Assembly (NCBI RefSeq): GCF_008728515.1
Contig: NC_044978.1
Span: 949,771 to 1,013,770 of the forward strand
Origin: Papio anubis
Lineage: Eukaryota > Chordata > Mammalia > Primates > Cercopithecidae
DNA: 64,000 nt
Direction: 5' to 3'
Made by a program: the position numbers and the translations under genes. The notes under the pieces are model-generated. The model made no database searches. It was not told the DNA's origin and saw nothing but the letters and a program-made list of their open reading frames with translations. Within the stretch, counting starts at the first letter, position 1. Each line of letters begins with the position of its first letter. This document shows, in pieces, positions 11,646 through 24,964 of this stretch.

Positions 11646-13597
11646 GAAGTTTTCTAAAATTTGGAAAACAAAACATTAAATGAACCAGCAATGTTTCAAA
11701 TTTCAAAAAAGTCATGAAAGCCTATAATTCTTCATTATCTCAGTACCATGTAATTAATTCTTGTTCTACCTGATTTTGGTTAACAATTTCACAAACCCAT
11801 CAGTTTCTTTACTGAAGATCTAAAAATTCTTACTCTGTCTAATAGTATGATCTTAAAGTTACCAAAACTTGTGTTTGTCAAAGTCTTTTACGTAAATTCC
11901 CTTGAAAACGGATCACTGTAGAATTGTAGTTGCCAGGAAAAAAAGCTTTCAGAAAAGCATCAGATTAAAGCAACTCACGGTCTGTGAAGGACAAGACTTA
12001 AAATGGCCATAGTTAGAGATCTGATGAGAGTTCATTATAATAATGTTATAACTGAAAAGGAAATTTGTTTATTTCAGTGGCATACAACATTTTAACAGAA
12101 TAACAGAAATTATGGTTCATAACATATTAGGTTTCCAGGAATTTCATACACTTTTTGGAACCCATTGTTAATAGCAAATTCTTATACATATAACTCAAAC
12201 ATCATTTCTTATTTGACAATGCCTGTCCTGTAATTTAACACATCAAATAAGCTTAATTGATTTAAAATGTCTTCTTCAGACATTCAAAGTCCTTCCGAAT
12301 TGTCCCAAAGTTAGTTCAAAGTAAGGAAGATTTAATTTCGAATTTGATTTTGGGAAGTTTGTCAAAAATATCAAAGGTTTAAGACACCTAATCAAAATAG
12401 GATCACAGGTCACAGTGGAGTAATATTTATTAATTTAACCAGAAATCATTCTGGTTTAAAACTTCAAATTGAAAAAATTCAGAAGACAAAGATAGAAAGT
12501 GATGTACAAAAAAACCCGGACGGTTCAATGGAGATAACTCAGTTTTCCTAAGTAATCAAAGACTGATAAAGACAACACGAAGCACAGGAAATCATCTCAA
12601 TAAAACACAGAATCTTGGTTTTCCAGTCCAATTATCTAAAAGGTAAAAAAAAAAAAAATAAATACAAATAAAAAAAAAACCTTACTATTTTCTAACAAGA
12701 GCAGTAAATAAGAAAAACTTGTTGTCTTAACAAATTTTGCATCAGATTTTAGTTTTGCCTCAGTGCACTTTTGATATTAATGGTGATTAAAAAAAAAACA
12801 AACCCACAATTCTCTTTTAATCTTACCCAGCCAATTGTACACACAATTCCTTTCACAAGGTTCATCTTCCACAAAACTTCTAGAACCTTTTCATAGATCT
12901 GCAGTTGTTTGTCAAATACTTTTCCTTTTTCCTATATTGGAACAACTATTCATTGTACTTTAGAACACAAATTAGGCTCCTTGAAGAAAAACACATCCTT
13001 CATATAAGTTTTACATACCAAAAACATGTCTTGTCTTCCCTGAATAAGAGTTTTTTCCCTTATTTCTATTTTCAATTACAATATGATAATTAGAATTCTT
13101 AACTTTTAGTTATCTTATCTTCTAGTGAAAACCTAGGAAACGTTGTGGACCATCCTATATGAGCATTCACCAGTTCATAATTTCTAGAACTGTGTTTTGT
13201 CAACTTTTTATGTCTATTAATGGACTCAAATATATACAGCTTTTTATACAATACAAAAACAAGATGCCAAACATGTATACATTCCTTAAACTTATGTTTA
13301 GCAATTAATGTTTCAGTATTCTAATTTACTTAGAAATGACTCAAGATGTTTCATAAGTATCTGTTATTTAATTTAACATAACTTTAAATCTCAAGCCACT
13401 GAAAAAGATATTTGAAACTGTAAGAAGTTTATCAACTTTTATCCTATTTACATTCACCTAATTTACTCATTGCTTTTTAAATAAAGCTAGCCATTAAAGT
13501 AATTCAGGAACTTTCACCCCCAAATAACTTGCTTTGGTATATTAACTACTTTGAACTTTAGCTCAAAGGCACTTAAAAATAGCAAAATACAAGGCAT
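11646..13597. other. AT-rich unassigned DNA
   Basis: No gene found. It includes A-rich tracts at 12641-12681 and 12791-12800. It may be diverged repeat sequence, but I cannot name one. Confidence 0.35.
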
Positions 13598-13729
13598 GGC
13601 TTGGGCACAGCGGCTCATGCCTGGAATCCTTGCACTTTGGGTGGTTTAAGGAGGGAGGATCCCTTGAGACTAGGAGTTCAAGCCCAGACTGGGCAACATA
13701 GTAAGACCTACATCTCTACAAAAAATACT
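13598..13729 (+). mobile_element. Free left Alu monomer (FLAM-like)
   Basis: A single left-arm unit, 'ttgggcacagcggctcatgc' to 'catctctacaaaaaatac', with no right monomer. High divergence suits an early monomeric Alu ancestor rather than a truncated modern Alu, although truncation cannot be excluded. Confidence 0.75.
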
Positions 13730-14358
13730 TCTAAGATTTTTTTTATTAAAAGACAAACAAACAAGATAGGACTTTCTGAATTTGTCTTATCTGCCTAAAT
13801 ACTAATCTTCCAAAAGGAATGCAGCTGTTAATCCTTTCCCCAGAGAGTTTCAGCAATCAGGGAAAGGGAAGATTAGCTTTTATCACAGTAGAGAAGACTT
13901 CACGTCACCTACAAAGACCTTGTCACAAATTATAATCTATTCTTCTAAGAGCTCATTCATCCTTTCCAAAAACTGTTTACTCTGAACCTATTTCCTCTTC
14001 ATTACCTCACTATATTTCATCAAAGCAGGTAAACAGTGAGGCTCTGTAGTGTTGGGAGGTCAGCAGAGGACTTCTCTGGTCTATCCAACATTTAGAAGAT
14101 TTAATCTTTGTTTTAACCCCATCACTGACTGCTTTATTTATCTCATTTTAAATAACCATCTAAAATTGTTCTATTGTAAATTTGCATTTTGAAAGAAATG
14201 CCTCTTCTGTAAACTAAGGAAAAAAAATTACATATCACCAGCCCAGAATTTAGATTCCAAGCCTAAATGCCACAGTTTTCCTAGAAAAGAGGGTGTAGGT
14301 AGGAAGCCCAGTTAAGACAAAATGGTCAAAGGTGAGACATGTTTAGACTGATTCTCTC
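13730..14358. other. Unassigned DNA
   Basis: No gene or named repeat recognised between the FLAM-like monomer and the Alu at 14359. Confidence 0.4.
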
Positions 14359-14650
14359 TTTTTTTTTTCTTAGGACGGAGTCTCCTCTGTCACCCAGGCT
14401 GGAGTGCAGTGGCACGATCTCAGCCCATTGCAAGCTCCACCGCCCAGGTTCACGTCATTCTCCTGCCTCAGCCTCCTGAGTAGCTGGGACTAGAGGCACC
14501 GCCACCACGCCCGGCTGATTTTTTGTATTTTTAGTAGAGACGGGGTTTCACCATGTTAGCCAGCCTGGTCTCGATCACCTGACCTCGTGATCCGCCCGCC
14601 TCGGCCTCCCAAAGTGCTGAGATTACAGGCGTGAGCCACCGCACCCAGTC
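14359..14650 (-). mobile_element. AluY/S, full length
   Basis: Reverse-complement Alu: T-tract, 'ggagtgcagtggcacgatct', and at the far end 'gtgagccaccgcacccagtc'. Diagnostic text 'ctgacctcgtgatccgcccg' and 'gcaagctccaccgcccaggt' favour a Y-type or young S-type source. Candidate imperfect TSDs are 14351-14360 and 14652-14661. Confidence 0.95.
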
Positions 14651-15066
14651 AACACTCTCTTATATATTACATTATTGTATTGTAGGAATTTCTAATTAGT
14701 TTTACCTACATGTGTAATTTTTTTTATAAGAGAGATATAAAGTAGTCAGCTAAATGCCAAAAATGTGTATTTTGGAAACCAACTTAGTTCAGTAGACAGT
14801 CATTTCAATTTAGCTTGTTTCTTGAGCAGATTACTGACTTCAGGGTGAAGTCCATTAACATATGGTACAATGAAAGCATTTTCTGTGCCTGGACTCAGAA
14901 AGAATAGCTCTGAAAAATCAGCTGATCTGCTTGACCTGAGGGCTTGACTTTTATAAACACATTATCCAGCCTTCTTTCTCCTTCAGGGCAGGATAGTAAC
15001 TAAGGAAAGACATGATAGCAGATTTCATTTTTCTTATGGTTTAAGTTTATCTTTTCTTTTCTTTTT

Positions 15067-15680
15067 TGGCAGGAGACCAGAGTTTTGTTATCACTCAAAT
15101 CGGTCTCCCAAAGCATTTGGGGATCCTATTTTTTAAGGACAGCTTGGTGGTTGGGGGGAAGCCAGTGGGCCAGGAGTTCTAACTGGTCAGGTCAGAGATG
15201 AAATCACAGGCATCTGAAGCTGTCTTCTTGTGCTGAGTCAGTTCCTGGGTGAGGGCCACAAGATCCGATGAGACAGTTGATCTCTCTGGGTGGGGCCAGC
15301 TGATTCATCCAGTGCAAAGATGCAAAATATCTCAAGCACTGATCTTAGAAGCAGTTTAGGCAGGTCAGAATCCTGTAGGCTTCAGCTGAATGACTCCTAA
15401 CCCATAATTTCTAATCTTGTGGCTAATTTGTTGGTCCTACGAAGGCAGTCTAGGCCCCAGGCAACAAGGAGATTTGTCGTGGGAAAGGCCTGTTATTAAC
15501 TTTGTTTTAAACTATACACTATAAACTAAGTTCCTCCCAAAGTTAATGTAGCCCACGCTCAGGAATGAGTAAGGACAGGTTGGAGCCTAGAAGCAGGATG
15601 GAGTTGGATAGATCAGATCTTTCTCACCGTCTCAGTTACAATTTTGCAATGGCATTTTCAATCCCTCCCCTTGTGTTTCA
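15067..15680 (-). mobile_element. Probable class I ERV LTR
   Basis: Read on the minus strand, the block has LTR layout: a U3 with a run resembling 'gactccatcttgcttctaac', an R region with polyadenylation-like sequence in 'gagtgataacaaaactctgg', and a U5 end 'tctcctgcca'. The + strand text 'ctcaaatcggtctcccaaag' and 'gagatgaaatcacaggcatc' is familiar from human ERV1-type LTRs. I cannot name the subfamily, and the flanks do not give a clean 4-bp duplication. Confidence 0.55.
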
Positions 15681-16849
15681 TATCACCTTAGTCTTAAGGT
15701 GTTGGCTAATGAAGATGGAAAAAGGGCAAAACCACGGTCATTTCTTCCTGCTGATCGGGGCACAGTAGGGGTAGGCATTAACCCAAGGTGAAAGGAGTTA
15801 CTCAGGGGAATGGTTCCCCAATGTCTCCATGCATTAAAACACATATATTTGTGTATTTTTTGGTATAAGTAGTTGTAGCTACTCACGGTAAGCGGTGGCA
15901 AACCCATGGGCTGTGACTGTCCCAGGCCTTGCCCTTCATTTCCGAGGACCAACGTGCAGAAGTTCTTAGCCTGAACCTACTCGTGGTTTATCAGTGTGCC
16001 TCAGGTGATACTAGCAGATGGAATGTGAACTTGTGGGAGTAAATACCTTAATTTCTGCTTAATGACAGTTTTTGGAAATGGCTTCATCAAAGTAGCAGCA
16101 GGAAACAGTAGAGTAGATGTTAGAGTTAAATAGTGGTAATTGAAGTCAATCAATAAATGCATCTTTACAAAGTTGTAGGCAGAGAAAAGAAAGGCTAGGA
16201 GCCTCTGGGAGCTGTTATTCAGCCTAGGTCTGTAGGGAAGGGACAAGGGAGGAGAGAGCAGTTACAAAAACTTAGAGAAAGTAGCTAGAACATTGAACTA
16301 CCTGGCCTTATGGAGAGGGAAATGATCAAACCCCAATGCCTGGCAGAAAGGGGGCCAGGGAAATAAACATCTGATTCCATTTTGCTCCCACCTTCTGATC
16401 TTCTGTTGGTCTCCCACTAGCAAACCCAGTTGGATACCAGAGGGCAAGGGAGACTCACAATGTAGGACATTAAAGTCAGCTCTGCTGCATTCAGAGAAGG
16501 ATGGACAAGAATGCACAGTGCATACAGAGTGGCAAATCAGAGGATCACAGGAATGACAGCAACTTACACCCTTGCAGGAACTGTGTAGATCACGCTCCCT
16601 ATGCGTGCCAGCATTTCGTATTACGAAACAATGATACTGTCTCTCCATTTACTCAGATATTTAAAAGTCTTCCAATAAATCCTGGTAATTTCCTCTAAGA
16701 TAGATCTGGTCCAAATTTTAAAACTTAAATCCTTGAGATAACATTGAATCCAAACTTAACTTTTGGTATAAAATGGTCATTTTATTATGATTTTAATATT
16801 GAGAGTGTACATATTTTCTTATGTTTATCAGCCATTTTTAAATCTTTTT
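15681..16849. other. Unassigned, with a repeat-like block near 16400-16510
   Basis: The text 'accagagggcaagggagact' at about 16435 resembles a widespread human interspersed repeat that I cannot name. The rest could be ERV-internal sequence beside the LTR at 15067-15680. No coding gene is supported. Confidence 0.3.
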
Positions 16850-17241
16850 CTGAGATTTTTTTCTCTTCTTTTTTTTTGTTCTTTTTTCTATTGAGTTTAT
16901 TACATTTTTGTATTTTGATGAATTTATTTTCTAACATAATACTTTGTTACATATTTCACCCTAAATGCAACATTCACTGCGTTCCATATATTAATTTTAT
17001 CTTAGCATTTTCATTGTTATTCTGTTCAAATAATAATTAATTTGGTATTTTCATATTTCTAACATTATATTCTCTCAGAAATGATGTCAAAGTTGCTTCT
17101 TTTTTGGTAATATTCTAAATGACTTTTTAAAATACATATATTGTTGTATTTTTGTTATTCATGTTTTTACCTAATTTCATTTGCATCATGAAACATTTTC
17201 TGTATGATATTAATTATTTAATGTTTACTGAGATAGGAGTT

Positions 17242-17578
17242 GTGACCTCCTTATTTTATTTTTTTTTTCTTTTTTTCTTTTTATTTTGAGACGAAGTCTT
17301 GCTCTGTCGCCCAGGCTGGAGTGCAGTGGTGTGATCTCAGCTCACTGCAAGCTCCACCTCTCAGGTTCATGCCATTCTCCTGCCTCAGCCTCCCAAGTAG
17401 CTGAGACTACAGGTGCCCGCCACCATGCCTGGCTAATATTTTATTTTTTATTTTTAATAGAGACAGGATTTCACGTGATAGCCAGGATGGTCTTGATCTC
17501 CTGACCTCATGATCCACCCACCTCGGCCTCTCAAAGTGCTGGTATTACAGGTGAGAGCCACCGTGACCTCCTTATTTT
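17242..17578. repeat. Perfect 16-bp TSD around an Alu
   Basis: 'gtgacctccttatttt' occurs at 17242-17257 and again at 17563-17578, immediately flanking the Alu. It is identical in both copies, which defines the insertion exactly. Confidence 0.97.
17258..17562 (-). mobile_element. Alu (S/Y-like), full length
   Basis: Reverse-complement Alu with T-rich tail, 'cgcccaggctggagtgcagt', 'gatctcctgacctcatgatc' and head 'ggtgagagccacc'. Bounded by the perfect 16-bp TSD. Inserted in an old minus-strand LINE. Confidence 0.96.
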
Positions 17579-18381
17579 TTAAATGTGCACAGGAAAGGAA
17601 TGTGTATTCTTCAATATATGCATGCAGTGTTTCATATACTCTAACAGATGTTCCTCAAAAATAACTCGTTTCTTTATTAATACTTTTTTCTCTACTTCAT
17701 CTTTAATTACTGCAAACTATGTGCTAAGGTTTCTCCTTTAGGTGGTGATATTTTTCCATTTAGAAATTATTCAAACAGATATATGCAATTTTAGAATTGC
17801 TATATTTTCCTGGTGACTTGAAAATTTACTAATAGTTAGTGCCCCTCGTTATCTCTAGTATTTAATAATACTTTAAGTCTCTAATGCATGGTAAAAAATA
17901 TAGATACCCCATTATCACAATTACTGGATACAATCATTTTTTGTCTGGGTTTACCCACATATTTATCATTTTCTTTATTGTCTACTTCTAATTTCCTTTT
18001 CCACCTTTCATACCAGCTGATATTTCTTCCTGAAACTTATCTTTTATAAGTTACTTGTAAATGTTTTGGTCTTATCTTAATATCTTTTAACGTTTTCCTT
18101 GATATTGAAAGATAGTTCAGCTGGCTGTATAATATGAAGTTGATCACTATTTTTGTCTAAGTAGTTGAAGATAGCCTGCTGCTCGCTTAACAGTTTAACT
18201 TTTGCTGCTGAGAAATAAGCTGTTTGCCTAAATGTCATTTTGTGTTGGTAAACTTTCTCTTTGATGTATCATAAGACCTTTCCTCGGTGTTTTGTGTTCT
18301 ACATCTTTACTACGACGCAACCAAGTGCTCATTTCCTTCCACTGATCTCACTTTGGATTTTTGATCTTCCTAGATCTATCA

Positions 18382-18399
18382 GTGTGTGTGTGTGTGTGT
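18382..18399. repeat. (GT)9 microsatellite
   Basis: Nine GT units inside the LINE remnant. Confidence 0.9.
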
Positions 18400-18693
18400 T
18401 TATGTTTCAGTTTTCAAACATCCAAGCCAATATCTCTTCAAATATTTCCTATAACTTATATTAGACTTTATTCTCTACTTCCCAAGGCTATCATGCTTCA
18501 TCCATATTTTTCACCTAATTATCTTTCTATGCTGCACCCTGTTGCTTCCTCAGATATACATCTTTCTACCTCATTCATTTTTAATCAACCTACTGTTTAA
18601 TAAATTCATAGAATGTCTTTTGTTAATAATTATATTTTTCTATTTTAGACGGGTTTTTAAATTATTTTCTATTAGTTTCTCACACACAAGTTT

Positions 18694-19404
18694 TGTTGTT
18701 TCTTACTGTCACGAACAGAGCCAGGTTAGAAATAACCATGTCCATACATATCTGTCTCTTTCACCGTGTCAGGCTTTTATTGATGCCATTTCAGTCACAA
18801 GCCACTCCCTCCATGGAGTTCCCAAGAAGGAATTCTCCTTCCTATTTCCTGTCACTCACTAGGCAGAGCCAGGAACACACAGGCTCAAGCCACTCCACAG
18901 GCCAGTCAATACGCAAACCAAACATAATAGTATACTTAGTCAGTATAGCAATGGTGTAGGTTAAACATTTCACAACAAATAATGTTTAACATCAAGAGGA
19001 AAAAGAGATAGCAGAATGGGTTAACCAAACAGTCCAGCGGAAGTGAAGAAGACAAAAGGTGTCCTGGTCTGGGCCTTCCAAGGAAGTCTTTGAGGAGGCA
19101 GGGCCCTCAGTGGCAGATGCCAAGTTTTTATCACAAGTGACTGCAAGACAGTGTCAGTTAAGATGGCCATTTTGAGGGGCTGAAGACCTTGTTTTGATAG
19201 TCAATCCTATGGTGAGAACTGACAATGGAAGAGGGTGCTTGTTTGTGTCCTTACCTGGTTGGAAGCAGTCTTTATTTGTTTTATGTGTTTATTATACAAA
19301 ACATCTTATCCTTGTTGGCAGATTACCCTGTGAAATATAAAATGGAGTCATTTTCTGAGATAGAGTTAGTTATGTCAGGGGTTCTCTATATACCTACCTA
19401 ACAT
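18694..19404 (-). mobile_element. Probable ERV LTR
   Basis: The minus-strand reading begins 'tgttaggtaggtatatagag' and contains 'atgactccattttatatttc'. Near its end it has a polyadenylation motif in 'catcaataaaagcctgacac', the layout of an LTR R-U5 junction. The pentamer agttt sits at both edges (18689-18693 and 19405-19409), as expected for an ERVL-class insertion, although the ends are not canonical to the base. No internal region adjoins it. Confidence 0.5.
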
Positions 19405-21089
19405 AGTTTCACAGTTTCTTACCTCATTATACTTTGAATATCCTCTTCTGTTTTATTAAGCTTTCTAAAAATACTCATTTCATATTTTTATTACTATCAT
19501 TTCAGTAGCCACACTTGCTGCATCTTTTCTTTTGCCTTTACTATGTTGATTTATTTCTCTAAGTGCGGCACAATTCCCATTGCAAACTCACCTCTTATGA
19601 AACATAGTTTAAAATGGATTCTTCCAGTCTGCAGAATCTTTGTGGTTTTTTGGTACTACAAAAGTAGTATTTTGCATTACCAACACAAGGCATGTTTAAA
19701 TTTAATCATCATCTTACTTTTTTTTTGTGGGAAGGGGATAAATTGTGAATTGTAACCAAACCTACTTGAAAGTCACATTTTTTATAAATATTCAAGGGGA
19801 CCTTATTTTACCCTAGTCCAAGGGAGTTTCTTTATTTCTTTGTCTGTTTTTTTTTGAGGAGTCAGTTTTTTCCCCTCTTTTAAGTCATCCTTTCATGGGA
19901 GCTGCTTTTTGTAATTCCCAGCATTATGTATTAGTTTTGAATTTGATACACTTTTTACACTACATCCTTTATCTCCTGCTGAACTCAAATTTTTAAAGAA
20001 TCAATTATATCAATGGATGCTACTGATAGAGACAATATATATCTTTGTTTTCCTTGTATTACACATGGTGCTGAAATGATTTACAACTAAGAAACAGGAT
20101 TCTTGTCTAACATGTAATTCAAAATACAGCACCTCTGCAACCTCACATCTGCAGGGATACTATTTCAGAACAAGGAGGAATTATTTATATGATTGATTTC
20201 TGCTAGTTCTAGGGTATAACATTTTGAAAATTACTGAAATGATGACAAGTTACAGGAAATTTAAAGATATAAACCTTAGCTTAGATTCCTAAAAATCATC
20301 CACTAATATATGACAGAAGGATTTTAAATATCTTAGGCTTAGTATTTAACATTTGAAAATATTTGTTCACCTTATTATAATTCATTTTTTATGAAAATAT
20401 ATTGCCTTGCTTCTAAAAATAAATTCCTTATGCACTTAGAAGAATAAGAGAGGAAAACTTTACATTTGGGACATCAGTAAACTTGGCACTTACAACAGCA
20501 TTTCCTCTGGGCTTTGTTCCAGATGGAATCACATCCTTTTTAATTGTCGCTGATTGAATCCTGTTGGTTTCCTCTTAAGCACGTGGTCAGCCTCCAGCAG
20601 TTTCCTGCCCTGCTGGTCAGTATGCAGGCTCAGAGGCGGACCAGAGCCCCATTATTCACTGATGGCTGCCGTGTCAGCAGCGGACACTATTTTGGCGGTT
20701 AAGGTTGCCTTCATTTTATTCTCTTTGAGATAGTTATTCCTAAGAGGAAGTTGCTCGCTACATCAACGTAGGATCTTACAAATTCTCTTTGTCTCCTTGT
20801 AGAAGAAATGAGAATAGTAGCTAGCAAAGTACATCAAGATAGAATACCGAGCAACAGTGCTGAAATAAATTATGGGAAGCTGAAAATAAGAAGAAGAAAA
20901 TGCCTAGATGGAGTTCTCCCTTCTTCATGTGCAGCCTTCTACTTGAGAATAAAATTGCTCATGTAAATCAGTTTTGTTTAATATTCCCAAGTAGAACTAA
21001 GATATTATTAACAATTAAGGAAAGAAATGAAGTGAGCATACTAGTTTTCAATTAAGGAATTCTTAGTAGAAATTGCGCAATATGTAGGT
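19405..21089. other. Unassigned AT-rich DNA
   Basis: No gene found. A GC-richer patch lies at about 20580-20710 with no recognisable exon or repeat. Confidence 0.4.
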
Positions 21090-21402
21090 TTTTTTGTTCT
21101 TGTTTTTATTTTGTTTGAGGCGTAGTTTTCCTCTTGTTGCCCAGGCTGGAGTGCAATGGCACAACCTCAGCTCACTGCAACCTCTGCCTCTTGGGTTGAA
21201 GCAATTCTCCTGCCTCAGCCTCCTAAGTAGCTGGATTACAGGCACCCACCACCACGCCTAGCTAATTATTATTATTTTTTTTAGTAGAGATGGGGTTTCA
21301 CCATGTTGGTCAAGCTGGTCTCCAACTCCTGACCTCTGGTAATCCACCCGCTTTGGCCTCCCAAAGTGCTGGGATTACAGGTGTGAGCCACCACACCAGG
21401 CC
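21090..21402 (-). mobile_element. Alu (S-like)
   Basis: Reverse-complement Alu: T-rich tail, 'ttgcccaggctggagtgcaa', 'gtagagatggggtttcacca', and head 'gtgtgagccaccacaccagg'. Mutations in the tail and linker suggest a middle-aged copy. Confidence 0.95.
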
Positions 21403-22684
21403 CAGCCAGGTCTTTAAAAAATATCTTACCTATATTATCTGCTTCCCAGCCTGAAGTCAACTTCATGTGAACAATTGTTCTCTGTGTTATTACAAGAAAG
21501 GCACAGTTAGTAGGACATGCTTATTTAATTTCTATTTTTGTTTCTTGTGTGGTAGTTATGTTTTATATTGTCATGGAGTGTTTTTTTTAAGAATGGTAAT
21601 AGATTTTTATTTAACAGTTATGTTTTATAGGACTGGATTATCATTCTTTTATTGCCTTATTTTATTCAATCATTTATTTGTAGATTAAAAGAACAGTTTA
21701 CACATATTTATCAATAACTTACTTTGTGTAGTATTTACTATTTCTAAATAATTTTATACCTATTATTCATGTAATTTTTAAACTAAGACTGTAAGTTAGG
21801 AAAGACAAATGTTGGATTTCTACGACACTGGACTAAAAATCATTTATTCAATATTTCTATTGTACACATGAGAAAAATTCAAAAACTTGCTCAGGGCCAA
21901 ATCTAGTTAGTTTGTGGACCCATTAGCACCATTTTAGGTTTGAATAAATAGAGGATTGATGAAGTTACAAAGAGCAAAGTTAGCATGGTATAGTGCAGAC
22001 AGTTGTTCAAAACCAAACCTTCTGTCATTAATATTCTATATTTGTTTCCATTTTATTATTTTTATTTTTTACTTTTTTTTCCTGGAGCTATTCATCATGA
22101 ACTGCTGTTTCCATTTTATCCCATTTTTTTAGGTTGATTTTACATTTCTGACAAATATTTCTTGAGTTATTTAAATCAATTAGTCTGGTCCTTCCATGAT
22201 AGACTGTTTTATTTGCTCAATTTGGTATATTCTTAAATTTCACCTATTGAAGAGAAAATCGAATATCTCTTGCTATTTTTACAAACCACCGTCTGGCCTA
22301 ATCATGATTTGAGTAGATTATGGAAAGTAGGGTTAGAAATGTTTGGACTGAAAACCCCAAATCTTGACCGTTAGATCATTGACCTTCATAAGTACATAGG
22401 AAATTCCGTGGAGGATTTATTTCCGAATGGACCAGATTACGTTCACAGAGAAGGTGCAATTGAAATTACACACAGGGAATGTAAAATGTGCCCCAAACTG
22501 CACTTTGTTTTTGTGTTTCTGCTTTTAAGTAAAAAATTTGGCATTGAATGTCTTGGACACATCTATTTTTAAAGAAATCATTCTGATAATAAACCAGAAT
22601 GAATTACCATAACTTTTATAGTTTCAAATATCAACACCTCAATTCCAACAAAAACCCAGTTCATGTTATGATTTGTGTTTAATG
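21403..22684. other. Unassigned AT-rich DNA
   Basis: No gene found; includes a T/A low-complexity tract at about 22046-22080. Confidence 0.4.
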
Positions 22685-22689
22685 AGTAT

Positions 22690-23042
22690 TGTATTAGTCA
22701 TTTTCACGCTGCTGATAAAGATACACCCAAGACTGGCAATTTACGAAAGAAGGAGGTTTAATTGGACTTACAGCTCCACATGGCTGAGGAAGCTTCACAA
22801 TCATGGCAGAAGGCAAAGAGGCACAAGTCATGTCTTACATGGATGGCAGCAGGCAAAAAGAGAGCTTGTGCAGGAAAACTCCCCGTTATAAAAACCATCG
22901 AATCTCATGGGACTTACTCACTATCATGAGAACAGCACGGGAAAGACCTGCCCCCATGACTCATTTACCTCCCACCGGGTCTCTCCCATGACATGTGGGA
23001 ATTCAAGATGAGATTTGGGTGGAGACACAGCCAAACCATATA
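22690..23042 (-). mobile_element. MaLR 3' LTR
   Basis: + strand text starts 'tgtattagtcattttcacgc' and ends 'gagacacagccaaaccatat'. Same layout as the LTR at 24610-24964. On the minus strand it follows the purine-rich tract (23043-23070, containing 'ttgggaggggccagggttgg'). Confidence 0.9.
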
Positions 23043-24609
23043 ATTCCAACCCTGGCCCCTCCCAAATCTCATGTCCTCACATTTCAAACCCAATCATGCC
23101 TTCCCAACAGTCCCCCAAAGTCTTAACTCATTTCAGTATTAACTCAAAAATCCACAGTCCAAAATCTCATCCAAGAAAGGCAAGTCCCTTCCACCTATGA
23201 GCCTGTAAAATCAAAAGCAAGTTAGTTACTTCCTCCATACACTGGCAGTACAGGCATTGGATAAATACAGCCATTCCAAATGAGAGACATTGGCCCAAAC
23301 AAAGGGGTTATAGGTCTCGTGCAAGTCTGATATCCAGTGGGGCAGTCAAATCTTAAAGCTTCAAAATATGTCTTTTGACACCATGTCTCACATCCAAGTC
23401 ACACTGATGCAAGAGATGGGTTCCCGTGGTCTTGGCCAGATTTGCCCCTGTGGCTTTGCAGGGTACAGCCTCCCTCCTGGCTGCTTTCATGGTCTGGTGT
23501 TGAGTGTCTGTGGCTTTTCCCGGTGCATGGTGCAAGCTGTCAGTGGATCTACCATTCTGAGGTCTGGAGGACAGTGGCCCTCTTTTCACAGCTCCACTAG
23601 CTGGTGCCCTAGTAGGGACTCTGTGTGGGGGCTCTGATCTCACATTTCCCTTCTGCACTGCCCTAGCAGATGTTCTCCATGAGGGCCCCACCCCTGCAGC
23701 AAACTTTTGCCTGGGCATCCAGGCATTTCCATACATTTTCTGAAATCGAGGTGGAAGTTCCCAAACCTTAATTCTTGACTTCTGTGAACCCACAGGCTCA
23801 ACACCACATGGAAGCTGCCAAAGCTTGGGGCTTGTACCCTCTGAAGCAACAGCCTGAGCTGTACCTTGGCCCCTTTTAGTCACATCTGGAGTGGCTAGGC
23901 ACCAAGTACCTAAACTGCACACAGCACAGGGACCCTGGGCCTGGCCCACAAAACAATTTTCTTCTAGGCCTGCAGGCCTATGATGGTAGGGGCTGCCGTA
24001 AAGACCTCTGACATGCTCTGGAGACATTTTCCCCATTGTCTTAGGGATTAACATTCAGGTCCTTATTACTTATGCAAATTTCTGCAGCCAGCTTCAATTT
24101 CTCCTCAGAAAATGGGTTTTTCTTTTCTATCACATTTTCAGGCTGCAAATTTTCCAAATTTTTATGCTCTGCTTCCCTTATAAAACTGTATGCCTTTAAC
24201 AGCATCCAAGTCACATCTTGAATGCTTTGCTGCTTAGAAATTTCTTCCACCAGATACCCTCAATCATCTCTCCCAAGTTAAAAGTTCCACAAATCTCTAG
24301 GGCAGGGGCAAATGCTGCTGGTCTCTTTGCTAAAACATAACAAAAGTCACCTTTGCTCCAGTTTCCAACAGGTTCCTCCTCTCCATCTGAGACCACCTCA
24401 GCCTGGACTTTATTGTCCATATTGCTATCAGGCTTTTTGTCAAAACCATTCAACGAGTCTCTAGGAAGTTCCGAACTTTCTCACATTTTCCTGTCTTCTT
24501 CTGAGCTCTCCAAACTGTAACAACGTCTGCCTGTTACCCAGTTCCAAAGTCACTTCCACATTTTTTGTTATCTTTTCAGCAACACCTCACTCTACTGGTA
24601 CCAATTTAC
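23043..24609 (-). pseudogene. MaLR internal region, gag-like remnant
   Basis: Minus-strand open segments follow one another from right to left in different frames: 24453-24211, 24250-24041 and 24054-23353 (233 residues). They overlap, which suggests one ancestral gag-like frame broken by frameshifts. The longest piece is rich in Pro, Gly, Arg and Lys and shows no enzyme motif, consistent with the non-enzymatic internal region of MaLRs. No pol is present. It is not a host gene. Confidence 0.75.
24586..24603 (-). other. MaLR primer-binding site (tRNA-Leu-like)
   Basis: On the minus strand 'tggtaccagtagagtgag' lies 6 bases inside the 5' LTR. The 'tggtaccag' start is complementary to the 3' end of a leucine tRNA, the primer inferred for ERVL-related elements. 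Confidence 0.65.
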
Positions 24610-24964
24610 TGCATTAGTTCAATTTAATGCTGCTGATAAAGACATATCTGAGACTGGGCAACTTACAAAAGAAAGAGATTTAATAGGACTTACAGTTCCA
24701 CGTGGCTGGGGAAGCCTCACAGTCATGGTGGAAGGTGATTAGGAGCAAGTCAGGTCTTACGTGAATGGCAGTAGGCAAAGAGAGAGCTTGTGCAGGAAAA
24801 CTCCCCATTATAATAATGATCAGATCTCGTGAAACTTACTCACTATCACAGGAACAGCACAGGAAAGACCTGCTTCCATGATTCAATTACCTCCCACCGG
24901 GTCCCTCCACAACATGTGGTTATTGAAGATGAGATTTGAGTGGGGACACAACCAAACCATATCA
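24610..24964 (-). mobile_element. MaLR 5' LTR
   Basis: + strand text starts 'tgcattagttcaatttaatg' and ends 'gacacaaccaaaccatatca'. 355 bp; it matches the partner LTR throughout with scattered substitutions and small indels. Confidence 0.9.

Larger units (their letters stand above)
16850..18690 (-). pseudogene. Old L1M/HAL1-class LINE, split by an Alu
   Basis: Read on + it is reverse-complement LINE sequence: the ORF2 endonuclease region around 17030-17700 ('gaatgtgtattcttcaatat'), then text typical of old L1 upstream regions through about 18650 ('caatatctcttcaaatattt'). It is very diverged and AT-rich with no surviving frame. An Alu at 17258-17562 interrupts it. It includes a short (GT)9 run at 18382-18399. 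Confidence 0.6.

Noticed and set aside
23353..24054. 233-codon minus-strand frame as a host gene
   Set aside because: It lies wholly within the MaLR internal region between two matching LTRs and continues in other frames, so it is a retroviral gag-like remnant.
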